Assembly: GCF_004803475.1 (NCBI RefSeq)
Contig: NZ_SRKY01000001.1
Location: 1 to 64,000, forward strand
Source: Aliishimia ponticola
Lineage (GTDB): Bacteria; Pseudomonadota; Alphaproteobacteria; Rhodobacterales; Rhodobacteraceae
Direction: 5' to 3'
DNA length: 64,000 bases
Each line of letters opens with the position of its first letter. Position 1 is the first letter of the stretch. The notes below the pieces were generated by a model that searched no databases, was not told the origin of the DNA, and saw nothing but the letters and a program-made list of their open reading frames with translations. Position numbers and translations under genes: made by a program. This document shows positions 1 through 8,950 of this stretch, in pieces.

Positions 1-32
1 GTACATGACTTGGAAATCTCGACGGTTTTTTC

Positions 33-150
33 GGTTTGGTGGTCATAGCGCAAGCAAAACACCCGGTCCCATCCCGAACCCGGCCGTTAAGTGCTGTAGC
101 GCCGATGGTACTGCATCTTAAGATGTGGGAGAGTAGGTCACCGCCAAACC
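33..150 (+). rRNA. rrf: 5S ribosomal RNA
   Basis: The 5S rRNA of the large ribosomal subunit. The 5' GGTTTGG pairs with the 3' CCAAACC to form the closing helix, and internal blocks typical of alphaproteobacterial 5S (CCCGAACCCGG, GCGCCGATGGTACTGC, GGGAGAGTAGGTC) are present. The tRNA-fMet just downstream on the same strand is the usual 3' end of an alphaproteobacterial rrn operon, so the 23S gene should lie to the left of the window. The exact ends are good to one or two bases. Confidence 0.95.
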
Positions 151-221
151 TAAAAAGCCGCCGAGATAATACGTATCTCTCTTACGATACCACCTCATAA
201 CCAAATTAGAGGTGAATTTGG

Positions 222-298
<77 letters not shown>

Positions 299-311
299 AA
301 CTCAAACAACA

Positions 312-341
312 AGCCGCCGACATATGTCCGGCGGCTTTTTT
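312..341 (+). terminator. rho-independent terminator of the rrn operon
   Basis: The stem GCCGCCGACA / TGTCCGGCGGC is followed directly by a run of T, 14 bases after the tRNA CCA end. It should end the ribosomal transcript. Confidence 0.9.
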
Positions 342-441
342 GTTCGTCAAATAGCATCAAACCGCGCAGGATAGCTGGTCGCTTTTTCTGCCAAGAAATC
401 AGTCGCTGTGCTGGATACGCCCACGGCAAAAATGCAGGTGA

Positions 442-1272
442 TCAGCCCAGTTCTAGGCTTGCGACCGCATAGACACTGGGGGTCGGGAACAAGGCATTGC
501 CGCGATACATACGCGCAGTTCGGAAACCCGGTTCCATCCCAAATTCATGACAAAGCTGCAATAGTTCCTGCGACGTCTCTGGTACGTCCACCGTGAGAGG
601 ACCGGTCGAATGGTGAGCTGCGTGGGACATCAGCTTCTCTGCGGAGCCTGCATCCTGGGCAACCAACGGACCGATCTTGGCCCCGGAATGGCACGCGCGA
701 ACGGTCGCGAAGCCTTGAACTTCATCCCGCGATCTCAACACAAAGGTCTTTCGTGTGGCTGTGCCGGACAACCATGCCTTGAGATATGTCGGTTTGGCCA
801 ACCCCGATGCCGCAGCCTCCATTGCGATCAACTGCGGTATATCCTCTGGTGTCGCACGGAAAACATCGCTCTGCGCCTGCCCAGATGAATGCCCGGTGAA
901 CCGTGTCGCGGCGCCCGCGTGGACAAAGCCTGACGCGCGATAATTGTCTTGCTGGTCTTCGACGCCATCAAGGCCAACCGTTCGGGTGCCCGCATGCTGC
1001 AACGCATGGTTCCATAGGGCGAGCCCAATCCCGAGCCCCCGATAGTCGGGCCGGACGATATAGAAGCCGAGGAATGCGAAATCCACAGTGTGATTGACCA
1101 CTGAAATCGACGCGACTGGCTGATCAGCTTCATCAACAGCCACGAAAAACCCTTTGGAGACCGTCGCAAAGAACGCAGCGGCATCGTCCAATCCGGGGTT
1201 CCAGCCCTCGTCATCGGCCCAGTCCAGGATCTGTTCAAGTTCGGCAAAACTTGCGTTGCGGCAAAGGGTCAT
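442..1272 (-). CDS. GNAT family N-acetyltransferase
   Basis: A 276-residue acetyl-CoA-dependent acetyltransferase of unknown acceptor. The N-terminal GNAT fold has the acetyl-CoA loop RPDYRGLGIGLALW at residues 74-87. From about residue 140 a second domain resembles the C-terminal acetyltransferase-like half of the YitH group. The ATG overlaps the last codons of the upstream GntR regulator by 4 bases (ATGA), so the two are probably cotranscribed. The regulator may control it together with the divergent ABC operon. The substrate cannot be read from the sequence. Confidence 0.8.
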   Translation of the reverse strand: MTLCRNASFAELEQILDWADDEGWNPGLDDAAAFFATVSKGFFVAVDEADQPVASISVVNHTVDFAFLGFYIVRPDYRGLGIGLALWNHALQHAGTRTVGLDGVEDQQDNYRASGFVHAGAATRFTGHSSGQAQSDVFRATPEDIPQLIAMEAAASGLAKPTYLKAWLSGTATRKTFVLRSRDEVQGFATVRACHSGAKIGPLVAQDAGSAEKLMSHAAHHSTGPLTVDVPETSQELLQLCHEFGMEPGFRTARMYRGNALFPTPSVYAVASLELG

Positions 1273-1958
1273 AGCCTTAGGGCTTCCTTGAGAGAGACGC
1301 TGCCTTCTTCGCGATTCCGCAGGTCAAGCTGAGAGTAGATATCAAGCAAATGGCCTTTCATGAGTTCCTCGGCGTTGTCGCCATCCCGGTTTTGCATGGC
1401 TTCGACCAGCGCGTGATGGGCATTGCTTTCACACAGCGCATTGCGGCGACGCCAGTAGAGGGCGATGACCAATGACGAACGTGATACGAGTTGCCGGAGG
1501 AATTGTTCGATCGTGTGTTGATCGGCGATGCGGGCGATTTCCAGGTGGAAGTCGCCAGACAGCTTTAATGCAAGGCCTGCCTCATCCCGGTCCAGCGCGG
1601 CATGTTCCGCTTCGATATGCTGTTCGAGCAGCCCAATATCTGCGGCATTCGCACGCTCTGCCGCAGCGCGGGCGGTGCTCGGTTCCAGCAGGGCGCGGGC
1701 CTGAAAGACCTCATGCGCCTCTTTGAGCGTTGGTTTGGAAACGAATGCGCCTCGGTTTTTTTCGATTGTGAGCAGGCCTTCAAATTCCAAGGACCGCAGC
1801 GCCTGGCGGACAATCGTACGGCTGACCCCGAATATCTCGCAAACCTCGTCTTCACGAAGTTTGGCCCCCGGTTGCAGCCGATGTTCATGGACCGCCTCCG
1901 TCAGTTGTGCCGCGATCTGCTCTGCCGTTGCGGGCGTCGATTCTGTCATGGCCGACAT
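1269..1958 (-). CDS. GntR-family regulator with FCD ligand domain
   Basis: A 229-residue transcription factor. The winged helix-turn-helix occupies about residues 10-78 (SRTIVRQALRSLEFEGLL, then a wing ending in GAFVSKP). The FCD all-helical ligand domain covers about 85-215, with acidic/His positions such as FHLEIARIADQH that bind metal or an organic acid in this family. AGGAGG lies about 10 bases before the ATG. It is transcribed divergently from an ABC importer operon, and two inverted repeats sit between them, so it is probably the local sensor for the imported compound. Confidence 0.88.
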   Translation of the reverse strand: MSAMTESTPATAEQIAAQLTEAVHEHRLQPGAKLREDEVCEIFGVSRTIVRQALRSLEFEGLLTIEKNRGAFVSKPTLKEAHEVFQARALLEPSTARAAAERANAADIGLLEQHIEAEHAALDRDEAGLALKLSGDFHLEIARIADQHTIEQFLRQLVSRSSLVIALYWRRRNALCESNAHHALVEAMQNRDGDNAEELMKGHLLDIYSQLDLRNREEGSVSLKEALRL

Positions 1959-2024
1959 GGCGCACCTCCTGCTTTCACACCTGCACAGCGGGGGGAGAAG
2001 CTCAATTGTTCACACGAAGAACAC

Positions 2025-2037
2025 GTATATCGTATAC
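2025..2037. promoter_or_regulatory. candidate GntR operator
   Basis: The inverted repeat GTATA-TCG-TATAC lies in the 223-base divergent gap between the GntR gene and the ABC operon. Short AT-rich palindromes with a GTATAC core are common operators of FCD-type GntR proteins. Binding is inferred. Confidence 0.5.
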
Positions 2038-2052
2038 AATCTTGGCTTAAAA

Positions 2053-2083
2053 TTTGCACAATAATCACTTCCGATTGTTCAAA
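2053..2083. promoter_or_regulatory. inverted repeat upstream of the ABC operon
   Basis: TTTGCACAAT and ATTGTTCAAA form 10-base arms with one mismatch around an 11-base spacer. The repeat lies about 100 bases before the ABC ATPase start and close to the GTATAC-type palindrome. It may be a second regulator site or part of the promoter. Confidence 0.4.
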
Positions 2084-2181
2084 TCTAAGCAGTCCGCGGC
2101 TCTTTGCGCGTCGCCGGGCGGTTTCATGTTGGTAAGGGCGCGCTCTCTGGCTCAGCCTGTTGTCATCGACATGGGGGCGAC

Positions 2182-3165
2182 ATGAACCAGAAACTGGATC
2201 TTGAACTAATCAGCCTGACAAAGCGCTATGGCGCGACGGTCGCCGTGGACGCGATCGGCTATCATTTCAGCGCGGGCACCTATGCGTGCCTTCTGGGGCC
2301 GTCGGGATGCGGGAAATCCTCGACATTGCGGATGATCGCGGGCCACGAGAACATATCCGACGGGTCCATTACGCTGGGTGGGCGCGACATTTCGCATTTG
2401 CCGCCGGCGAAACGCGGCACTGCGATGATGTTCCAAAACTACGCGCTGTTTCCTCACTTAAGCGTGCGGGACAATGTGGCCTTCAGCTTGAAAATGTCCG
2501 GTGTCGATACCGCGACGCGGCGCGCGCGGGCAGGGGAGATGCTTGAACTGGTGGACATGACGGCTTTGGCCGACCGCCTTCCGGCACAGTTGTCTGGTGG
2601 GCAGCAGCAGCGCGCGGCCCTCGCGCGGGCGCTCATCACAAAGCCTGATGTTCTGCTGCTAGACGAGCCGCTTTCCGCGCTCGACCCGTTTCTGCGGATC
2701 CGGATGCGGGCCGAACTGAAAAAGCTTCAGCGTGAATTGGGGATCACGTTTGTCCATGTCACCCATGGGCAGGATGAAGCCTTGGCGCTGGCCGACGAGA
2801 TCGTCGTGATGAATGACGCCAAGATCGAACAGGCCGGCAAGACACGCAATGTCTTCGACACGCCCAAGACGGCGTTTGTTGCGCGGTTTCTGGGCTCTCA
2901 CAATGTTGTGGCGATGCCGGATGGGATGATCGCCGTGCGGTCGGACGCGCTGAAAGTCACCCCCGTTGAGGCGGCGAAACTGCCCGGTACGATCACCAAT
3001 ATCGAATACCAGGGCACGCATGTCGCCCTAACAGCGACGGTTCCGGGCAAGCAGGAAGTGACGGCGCTGCTGTCGGACAAGGAATTCTTCGGCAATCCGA
3101 AGGATTTAGGAGAGGCAATCGGCCTCGACTGGCAGGCCGAGGCGGCCCACGCCTTGGCACGTTAA
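2182..3165 (+). CDS. ABC importer ATPase, PotA/FbpC family
   Basis: A 327-residue cytoplasmic ATP-hydrolysing subunit of an importer. It shows Walker A GPSGCGKSS, a Q-loop in MMFQNYALF, the signature LSGGQQQR, Walker B VLLLDEP and the H-loop in FVHVTHGQ. A short C-terminal TOBE-like region follows. The ATG at 2182 is preceded by a GGGGGCGA ribosome site; an upstream in-frame TTG at 2104 has none. It is the first gene of an operon with binding protein, two permeases and a racemase. The family handles polyamines, iron or small organic ions, and the exact substrate is unknown. Confidence 0.9.
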   Translation: MNQKLDLELISLTKRYGATVAVDAIGYHFSAGTYACLLGPSGCGKSSTLRMIAGHENISDGSITLGGRDISHLPPAKRGTAMMFQNYALFPHLSVRDNVAFSLKMSGVDTATRRARAGEMLELVDMTALADRLPAQLSGGQQQRAALARALITKPDVLLLDEPLSALDPFLRIRMRAELKKLQRELGITFVHVTHGQDEALALADEIVVMNDAKIEQAGKTRNVFDTPKTAFVARFLGSHNVVAMPDGMIAVRSDALKVTPVEAAKLPGTITNIEYQGTHVALTATVPGKQEVTALLSDKEFFGNPKDLGEAIGLDWQAEAAHALAR

Positions 3166-3192
3166 AAAGACGATCAACAGAGAGGACGAAAC

Positions 3193-4467
3193 ATGACCAC
3201 GATTTCGAAAGTACGCTATTCGCGTCGCTCGCTCTTGAAGACGGGTGGCGCGGCGGTGGCGGCCGCCGCGCTTCCGGCTCCAATGGTATGGGGACAAGAG
3301 ACGAAAAACATCACCTTGCGCCAGTTTGGGACCGGGGTGTCAAACCTCAACGAGGTGGCGGAAAAGGTCAAGGAAGACCTTGGCTTCACGCTTGAAATGA
3401 CCGCGCTGGATTCCGACAGTGTGACCCAGCGCGCCGCAACCCAGCCCGACAGCTTTGACATCGCGGACATTGAATACTGGATCTGCAAGAAAGTCTGGCC
3501 CACGGGCAACCTCCAAGCAATGGATACCTCCAAGATCGCCAACTACGACAAGATCGTTGGCACCTTCCGGTCCGGCAAGCTGACCCCGGACAGCGTGATT
3601 GCGCAAGGTACCGCGCCGCATACGGTTGGATTCACGACCGGCGTCGACGGCACGGAATTCGTGCAGGAAGAATCCGGCTGGATGACCCTGATCCCGACGA
3701 TCTACAACGCGGACACGCTGGGCATTCGCCCCGACCTCATTGGCCGTCCGATCGACAACTGGTCCGAGCTTCTGAACCCCGAGTTCAAAGGCAAGGCGTC
3801 AATCCTCGACATTTCGTCCATCGGCATCATGGATATGGCCATGGTCGTGGAATCCATGGGCGAATACACCTATCCGGACAAGGGCAACATGACCCGCGAA
3901 GAGATCGACATGACCCTCGGTATCTTCACCGAAGCGAAGAAGAACGGTCAGTTCCGCGCCTTCTGGAAATCCTTCGACGAAAGCGTCAACCTGATGGCCT
4001 CTGGCGAAGTGGTCATTCAGTCCATGTGGTCGCCCGCAATTACCGCCGTGCGCTCGCAGGGTATTCCGTGTGTCTATCAGCCGCTGGAAGAGGGCTATCG
4101 CTCTTGGGGTGGCGGGCTTGGCCTTTCCGCGTCGCTCTCCGGGATGGAGCTGGAAGCGGCCTATGAATACATCAACTGGTATCTTTCCGGTTGGGTCGGC
4201 GGTTTCCTGATGCGTCAGGGCTATTACTCGGCGGTACCCGAAACATCCAAGAACTTCATGTCCGAGGACGAGTGGGGCTTTTGGTTCGAAGGCAAACCGG
4301 CGCAGGGCGACATCACCAACCCGTTCGGTCAGGTCATGGAAAAGGCCGGTGCCGTGCGCGATGGCGGCTCTTTCTACGACCGGATGGGCGCTGTTGCGTG
4401 CTGGAACGCGGTTATGGACGAGAACCAGTACATGGTTCGCAAGTGGAACGAGTTCATCGCGGCCTAA
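3193..4467 (+). CDS. ABC importer periplasmic binding protein, PotD-like
   Basis: A 424-residue extracellular solute-binding protein of family 1 type. The N-terminus carries a Tat-type signal (SRRSLLKTGG followed by an Ala-rich stretch, cleavage near VWGQE), so it is probably exported folded. The ATG at 3193 follows an AGAGAGGAC site. It sits between the ATPase and the two permeases of the same operon. A Tat signal is less usual for PotD itself, which uses Sec, but is frequent in Rhodobacteraceae binding proteins. The ligand is not identified. Confidence 0.88.
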   Translation: MTTISKVRYSRRSLLKTGGAAVAAAALPAPMVWGQETKNITLRQFGTGVSNLNEVAEKVKEDLGFTLEMTALDSDSVTQRAATQPDSFDIADIEYWICKKVWPTGNLQAMDTSKIANYDKIVGTFRSGKLTPDSVIAQGTAPHTVGFTTGVDGTEFVQEESGWMTLIPTIYNADTLGIRPDLIGRPIDNWSELLNPEFKGKASILDISSIGIMDMAMVVESMGEYTYPDKGNMTREEIDMTLGIFTEAKKNGQFRAFWKSFDESVNLMASGEVVIQSMWSPAITAVRSQGIPCVYQPLEEGYRSWGGGLGLSASLSGMELEAAYEYINWYLSGWVGGFLMRQGYYSAVPETSKNFMSEDEWGFWFEGKPAQGDITNPFGQVMEKAGAVRDGGSFYDRMGAVACWNAVMDENQYMVRKWNEFIAA

Positions 4468-4476
4468 GCGATGCGC

Positions 4477-4500
4477 GCCGGAGGGTTCGCCCCCTCCGGC
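4477..4500 (+). other. intercistronic hairpin
   Basis: The stem GCCGGAGGG / CCCTCCGGC with a short loop lies just after the binding-protein stop codon and has no T run. In ABC import operons such hairpins often protect the binding-protein mRNA and lower expression of the following permeases. Confidence 0.6.
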
Positions 4501-4535
4501 ATTTCCCTGAAGCCCCTACTAAGAATGAGGCAGGC

Positions 4536-5387
4536 GTGCGAAACAACTCGGTCATAGGCTGGCTTTTGGCGGCACCCCTGTCGCTGGTCCTTCTGGTTTT
4601 TCTGGTGGCTCCGGTCGCGATGATTGTCGTCGTCAGCTTTTGGGGCGCGACCGAATGGTCAATCTATCCCGCGTTCCAGTTCGACAATTATGAATTCCTG
4701 CTGACCTCGAATGTGACCTTCCGCGTTTTCTTCAACACGCTGAAATATGCCGCCATCACATGGGTGTTCACGCTGCTGATTGGCGTCACGGTCGCCTATT
4801 ACCTCGCCTTTCACATCCGCAGCCAGACATGGCAGGTCGCGCTTTTTCTGCTGTGTACGATCCCGTTTCTGACCTCCAACATCATTCGGATGATCTCGTG
4901 GATTCCGTTTCTCGGTCGCAACGGGATCGCGAATTCGACACTGATTTCCATGGGGGTCATCGATGAGCCGCTGGAATGGCTGCTGTTCAGCGATTTCAGT
5001 GTGATCCTCGCATTTGTTCACCTCTACACGCTGTTCATGATTGTGCCGATCTTCAACACGATGATGCGGATCGACAAATCGCTGATGGAAGCTGCGGCAG
5101 ATGCCGGGGCGACCGGCTGGCAGACCCTGTGGCATGTGGTGATCCCGTTGTCCAAGCCGGGCATCATGATCGGCACCATCTTTGTAGTGGCGCTGGTGAT
5201 GGGGGATTTCATCACCGTGCGGTTCATGAGCGGCTCTCAATCCGCCAATGTGGGGCGGATGATCCAGAACGACATCGCCCTGCTGCAATACCCATCGGCG
5301 TCCGCAACTGCCGTGATCTTGCTTGTGACTGTCTTGCTCATGATCGGGACGCTGCTGCGCTTCGTCGATATCCGCAAGGAGCTTTAA
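4536..5387 (+). CDS. ABC importer permease, PotB-like
   Basis: A 283-residue inner-membrane permease with six predicted hydrophobic spans. The EAA cytoplasmic loop that contacts the ATPase is visible as EAAADAGATGWQTLWHV followed by IPLSKPG. The start is a GTG at 4536, preceded by GAGGCAG; the long reading frame to its left is a shadow of the binding-protein gene. Only two bases separate its stop codon from the second permease ATG. Confidence 0.88.
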   Translation: MRNNSVIGWLLAAPLSLVLLVFLVAPVAMIVVVSFWGATEWSIYPAFQFDNYEFLLTSNVTFRVFFNTLKYAAITWVFTLLIGVTVAYYLAFHIRSQTWQVALFLLCTIPFLTSNIIRMISWIPFLGRNGIANSTLISMGVIDEPLEWLLFSDFSVILAFVHLYTLFMIVPIFNTMMRIDKSLMEAAADAGATGWQTLWHVVIPLSKPGIMIGTIFVVALVMGDFITVRFMSGSQSANVGRMIQNDIALLQYPSASATAVILLVTVLLMIGTLLRFVDIRKEL

Positions 5388-5389
5388 GA

Positions 5390-6229
5390 ATGGAACCGCG
5401 CCCAAGGTCGTTCTATTTTCTGACCGCTTTCTTCATCCTCTTCTTGCTGTTCCTGTATGGGCCCACGCTCACCATCGGTATCCTGTCATTTCAAGGGCCC
5501 GGGGGCGGGCTGACCTTCCCCATGCGCGGCGTCTCGCTTCATTGGTTCCGCGATCTGTTTGAACAGCAGGCCGTCGGTGACATCTGGGGCTCTTTCTCGC
5601 GGTCGTTCGTCCTTGGCCTCATGGTCATGGTCACCACTGTCGTTATTTCGGTGATGGGGGGGCTGGCCTTTCGCAAGCGGTTCGCGGGCGCGACGATCCT
5701 GTTCTATCTGATAATCACATCTCTGGTGATCCCATCGATCCTGATTTCGCTGGGCGTCGGGCTGATTTGGTCGCAATCCGGTCTGCCGGTCCACTGGGCC
5801 AGTTCCGGTTTCGGGGCGCAGCTGACTTGGACCCTGCCTTTCGGCCTGTTGATCATGTTCGCAGTATTCAACCGGTTCGATGCCTCGTATGAGGAGGCCG
5901 CGCGCGATCTGGGCGCGAGCCCGTGGCAAGTCATCCGCTACGTGGTGCTGCCGATCATCGCGCCCTCGCTGATCGGGGTCGCCCTGTTCGGCTTCACGCT
6001 AAGCTATGATGAATTTGCGCGAACCCTGCTGACATCGGGAAGCTACAACACGCTGCCGCTCGAAATCTTCGGGATGACGACCAATGTCACGACACCTGTC
6101 TTGTTCGCACTTGGCACATTGACGACCGTGTTTTCGCTGGTTGTGATCGGGGTCTTTCTCATGGTGGTCTGGCTGCTGAACCGACGCCGCGCGCGTCAGG
6201 GCTCCGACGCGGGGCGCGGCACCGTCTGA
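5390..6229 (+). CDS. ABC importer permease, PotC-like
   Basis: A 279-residue second membrane subunit that pairs with the preceding permease. It has multiple hydrophobic helices and an EAA-type loop, YEEAARDLGASPWQVIRYV. The ATG at 5390 follows the previous stop directly. Its own stop overlaps the racemase ATG (TGATG), so the racemase is translated together with the importer. Confidence 0.88.
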   Translation: MEPRPRSFYFLTAFFILFLLFLYGPTLTIGILSFQGPGGGLTFPMRGVSLHWFRDLFEQQAVGDIWGSFSRSFVLGLMVMVTTVVISVMGGLAFRKRFAGATILFYLIITSLVIPSILISLGVGLIWSQSGLPVHWASSGFGAQLTWTLPFGLLIMFAVFNRFDASYEEAARDLGASPWQVIRYVVLPIIAPSLIGVALFGFTLSYDEFARTLLTSGSYNTLPLEIFGMTTNVTTPVLFALGTLTTVFSLVVIGVFLMVVWLLNRRRARQGSDAGRGTV

Positions 6230-6879
6230 TGGCCGTCATCATCATCAATCCGAACAGCACCGTTTCGATGACGCAGGCCATGGTCGAACAGGCGCGCCGG
6301 TCCGCGCCGGACCTGGATTTCGAAGGCTGGACCTCGCATGACGGACCGCCAGCCATTCAAGGGCAAGAGGATGGAGACATCGCGGCGCCACCTTTTCTGG
6401 ACCTCGTCAAGAAAGCGTCCGAGTCCGGGGCAGACGGCATCATCATCGGCTGCTTCGATGACACGGCCCTTGACCGGGCCGCCATGCGCGCCGACTGCCC
6501 GGTTATTGGTATTGGGCAAGCGTCATACCATTATGCGGCGCTCAGAAACTGGCGATTCAGCGTTGTCACGACGCTGTCGGTTTCTGTCCCTATCATTCAA
6601 TCCAATATTAAACGGCAAGGTTTGGGGCATCTGGTGTCACATGTCCGCGCCTCCGAGATTCCCGTGTTGGAGCTGGAAACCGAACCGGATAGTGCGGGCA
6701 AAACCATTGTCGAAGAAGCCATGCGCGCCGAGGCCAGTGACGACGTATCCGCTGTCATCCTTGGATGCGCAGGCATGGTCGGTGTCGTCGATAGGGTGCG
6801 GCACGCGATCAAGGCCGAGGTCATCGATCCGGTTGCCTGTGCGGCGCGCTGCATGCGCTGGCTGAATGCAGAAGGCTGA
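6229..6879 (+). CDS. aspartate/glutamate/hydantoin racemase family protein
   Basis: A 216-residue cytoplasmic racemase-fold enzyme. It has the paired catalytic cysteines of the family, C75 in IIGCFDDTA and C180 in ILGCAGMV; this spacing matches bacterial hydantoin racemases (cysteines near 76 and 181). It is translationally coupled to the last permease, which suggests that it acts on the imported compound, perhaps a hydantoin or allantoin-like ureide or an amino acid. No hydantoinase or carbamoylase lies nearby, so the substrate remains open. Confidence 0.82.
   Translation: MAVIIINPNSTVSMTQAMVEQARRSAPDLDFEGWTSHDGPPAIQGQEDGDIAAPPFLDLVKKASESGADGIIIGCFDDTALDRAAMRADCPVIGIGQASYHYAALRNWRFSVVTTLSVSVPIIQSNIKRQGLGHLVSHVRASEIPVLELETEPDSAGKTIVEEAMRAEASDDVSAVILGCAGMVGVVDRVRHAIKAEVIDPVACAARCMRWLNAEG
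6727..6754 (+). repeat. direct repeat copy 1 (inside racemase gene)
   Basis: Twenty-eight bases beginning GCCGAGGCCAGTGACGAC within the coding sequence for EASDDVSAV. The same bases recur at 6902-6929 with one change (G to A). Confidence 0.8.
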
Positions 6880-6901
6880 AAGCAAGGCGTTCGACTTCCG
6901 G

Positions 6902-6929
6902 GCCGAGGCCAGTGACGACATATCCGCTG
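6902..6929 (+). repeat. direct repeat copy 2 (after racemase stop)
   Basis: A second copy of the 28-base block found at 6727-6754, here in the short gap between the racemase stop codon and the convergent carboxylase gene. It looks like the residue of a small tandem duplication of the racemase 3' end. Confidence 0.8.
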
Positions 6930-6932
6930 CCG

Positions 6933-8915
6933 CTAGTCGCGGGCGCTCAGTTCCACCAGAACGCTGCCCGAAGGGACTTGGCTTTGGGCTGCGGCGTGAA
7001 CAGCTGTCACGGTGCCGTCGAAAGGCGCGGTCAGTTGGTGTTGCATCTTCATCGCCTCCAGCACGATCAACGTATCCCCCTGTGCCACCGCCTGACCCGG
7101 CTGCACGCACACATCCTGTACCAGACCCGGCATCGGTGCCATGATCTGACCGGAGCCGGCCGCCGCGTTACTCTGCGTCCCGGCACGGTGTCGCAGCACG
7201 TCAAATCGCTGCGCCCCGACGGCCAGAGATACCATGTTGCGCGCAAGATGAACGGGGCAGGTCATCCGAATGCCGTCCACTACGGCGCTGCAGGAATTGT
7301 CATGGCAGCACAGGCCCTCGACCAAGACGGACGCAGCGGCGACCTGAATTGCCCAACCTTGCGGCATCGCTTCGATATGCACGTCCTGCTCCATTCCCTG
7401 ACAGATCAGGGTCCAACGGGCAGGGGGCATCGGCGCAGAGGCCCAGCCCAATTGCTCTGCCGCGACGTAACCCGCCCTGGCAAAGCTGCGGTCCCGTGCG
7501 TCCTGCGCCAGACAGGCGGCGGCAAGCGCCAGATGCGCGGCGCTGACCTTCGGCTCCTTGAACCCGGCGGGATAGGCGTCATCCAGCAGACCCGTCGTGG
7601 CCTTGCCTTCTGCAAGGACCGGGTGCGCCAGCAGATCGGCCAGAAACGCGGTGTTGGTTTGCAGCCCAAACAGGACAGAGCTTTCGACCCCGTGGATCAA
7701 CCGCGTGCGCGCCATATCCCGGGTGGACCCATGCGCGATGATCTTGGCAAGCATCGCATCATAGAAGGGCGAAATTTCCTGCCCCGAGGCGATCCCGTCA
7801 TCCACGCGCAGCCCATCGCCCTGCGCCGGACGCCATAGGTCGATCTTGCCGGTGGCGGGAAGGTAATCGTTTTGCGGGTCTTCGGCGTAAAGGCGCACCT
7901 CAATCGCGTGGCCCGTCAGCGCCACATCTTCTTGCGAGATCGGCAAATGCGCGCCGCTTGCGACGGTCAGTTGCAGGTCCACCAGATCAAGCCCGGTCAC
8001 AAGCTCCGTCACCGGATGTTCGACCTGAAGGCGCGTGTTCATTTCAAGGAAATAGAACGCCCCGTCATCGCCCAGCAGAAACTCAACCGTGCCTGCGCCG
8101 CAATACGCCACGGCGCGGGCGGCGTCCATCGCCGCCGTTCCCATACGTGCGCGCAGGTCAGGCGTCATAACCGGGCAGGGCGCTTCCTCGATCACTTTCT
8201 GATGCCGCCGCTGCACGGAACAATCCCGTTCGCCCAGATGGATCACCTGCCCATGCGCATCGGCCATGATCTGAAATTCGACATGGCGGGCGGAGGCGAT
8301 GGCTTTTTCAAGGATCAACTCGCCGGAGCCGAAGGCATTTTCCGCCTCGGACCGGGCGCGGGCGATGGCGCTTGGCAATTCTTCTGTCCGGTGTACCAGA
8401 CGCATCCCGCGTCCGCCGCCCCCGGCAGCGGCTTTGATCATCACCGGCAGCCCGATCTGTTTTGCCTGTTCGGCAAGCCCCGTGTCCGACTGATCCGCGC
8501 CCTCATAGCCGGGAATGCAGGGCACACCGGCGGCCATCATCAGGCGCTTTGCCTCCGCCTTGTTGCCCATGGCGCGAATGGCCTCCGCCGGGGGGCCGAT
8601 AAAGACCAGCCCCGCCGCCGCCACGTCGCGGGCGAAATCCGCGTTTTCCGACAGGAACCCATAGCCCGGATGGATTGCCGCCGCGCGGGTCCTGCGGGCC
8701 GCTTCGATCACGGCATCGCCCCGCAAGTAGCTATCGGTCGCAGGCCCCGGACCCAGCCGCACCGCCTCGTCCGCCAAACGCACATGCGGCGCGTCGCGAT
8801 CGGCGTCGGAATAGACCGCGATCGTGCGCATCCCGCGCGCACGGGCGGTGCGAATGATGCGGCAGGCGATTTCGCCGCGGTTGGCGATCAGCAAGGATGA
8901 TAGGGCCATGGTCAT
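6933..8915 (-). CDS. atuF: biotin-dependent acyl-CoA carboxylase alpha subunit (geranyl-/methylcrotonyl-CoA type)
   Basis: A 660-residue biotin carboxylase plus biotin carrier protein. The N-terminus LIANRGEIACRI, the glycine-rich ATP-grasp loop AAAGGGGRGMR and EMNTRLQVEHPVTE mark the carboxylase domain. The C-terminal EAMKM holds the biotinylated lysine (about K623). It carries CO2 to the beta subunit encoded 35 bases upstream. With an AtuA-type gene in the same operon, geranyl-CoA carboxylase of acyclic terpene breakdown is the best guess. Methylcrotonyl-CoA carboxylase (leucine breakdown) is the main alternative, since the alpha subunits are hard to tell apart. Confidence 0.72.
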   Translation of the reverse strand: MTMALSSLLIANRGEIACRIIRTARARGMRTIAVYSDADRDAPHVRLADEAVRLGPGPATDSYLRGDAVIEAARRTRAAAIHPGYGFLSENADFARDVAAAGLVFIGPPAEAIRAMGNKAEAKRLMMAAGVPCIPGYEGADQSDTGLAEQAKQIGLPVMIKAAAGGGGRGMRLVHRTEELPSAIARARSEAENAFGSGELILEKAIASARHVEFQIMADAHGQVIHLGERDCSVQRRHQKVIEEAPCPVMTPDLRARMGTAAMDAARAVAYCGAGTVEFLLGDDGAFYFLEMNTRLQVEHPVTELVTGLDLVDLQLTVASGAHLPISQEDVALTGHAIEVRLYAEDPQNDYLPATGKIDLWRPAQGDGLRVDDGIASGQEISPFYDAMLAKIIAHGSTRDMARTRLIHGVESSVLFGLQTNTAFLADLLAHPVLAEGKATTGLLDDAYPAGFKEPKVSAAHLALAAACLAQDARDRSFARAGYVAAEQLGWASAPMPPARWTLICQGMEQDVHIEAMPQGWAIQVAAASVLVEGLCCHDNSCSAVVDGIRMTCPVHLARNMVSLAVGAQRFDVLRHRAGTQSNAAAGSGQIMAPMPGLVQDVCVQPGQAVAQGDTLIVLEAMKMQHQLTAPFDGTVTAVHAAAQSQVPSGSVLVELSARD

Positions 8916-8950
8916 GCGGTTTCGCTGCGATGTGTCATTGCGTGCCCCCT

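Noticed and set aside
4477-4500. Rho-independent terminator after the binding-protein gene
   Set aside because: There is a good stem but no T run, and the permeases follow at once, so it is listed as an intercistronic hairpin.
4191-4535. N-terminal extension of the first permease
   Set aside because: This part overlaps the binding-protein gene in another frame, and a GTG with a ribosome site at 4536 starts the hydrophobic protein properly.
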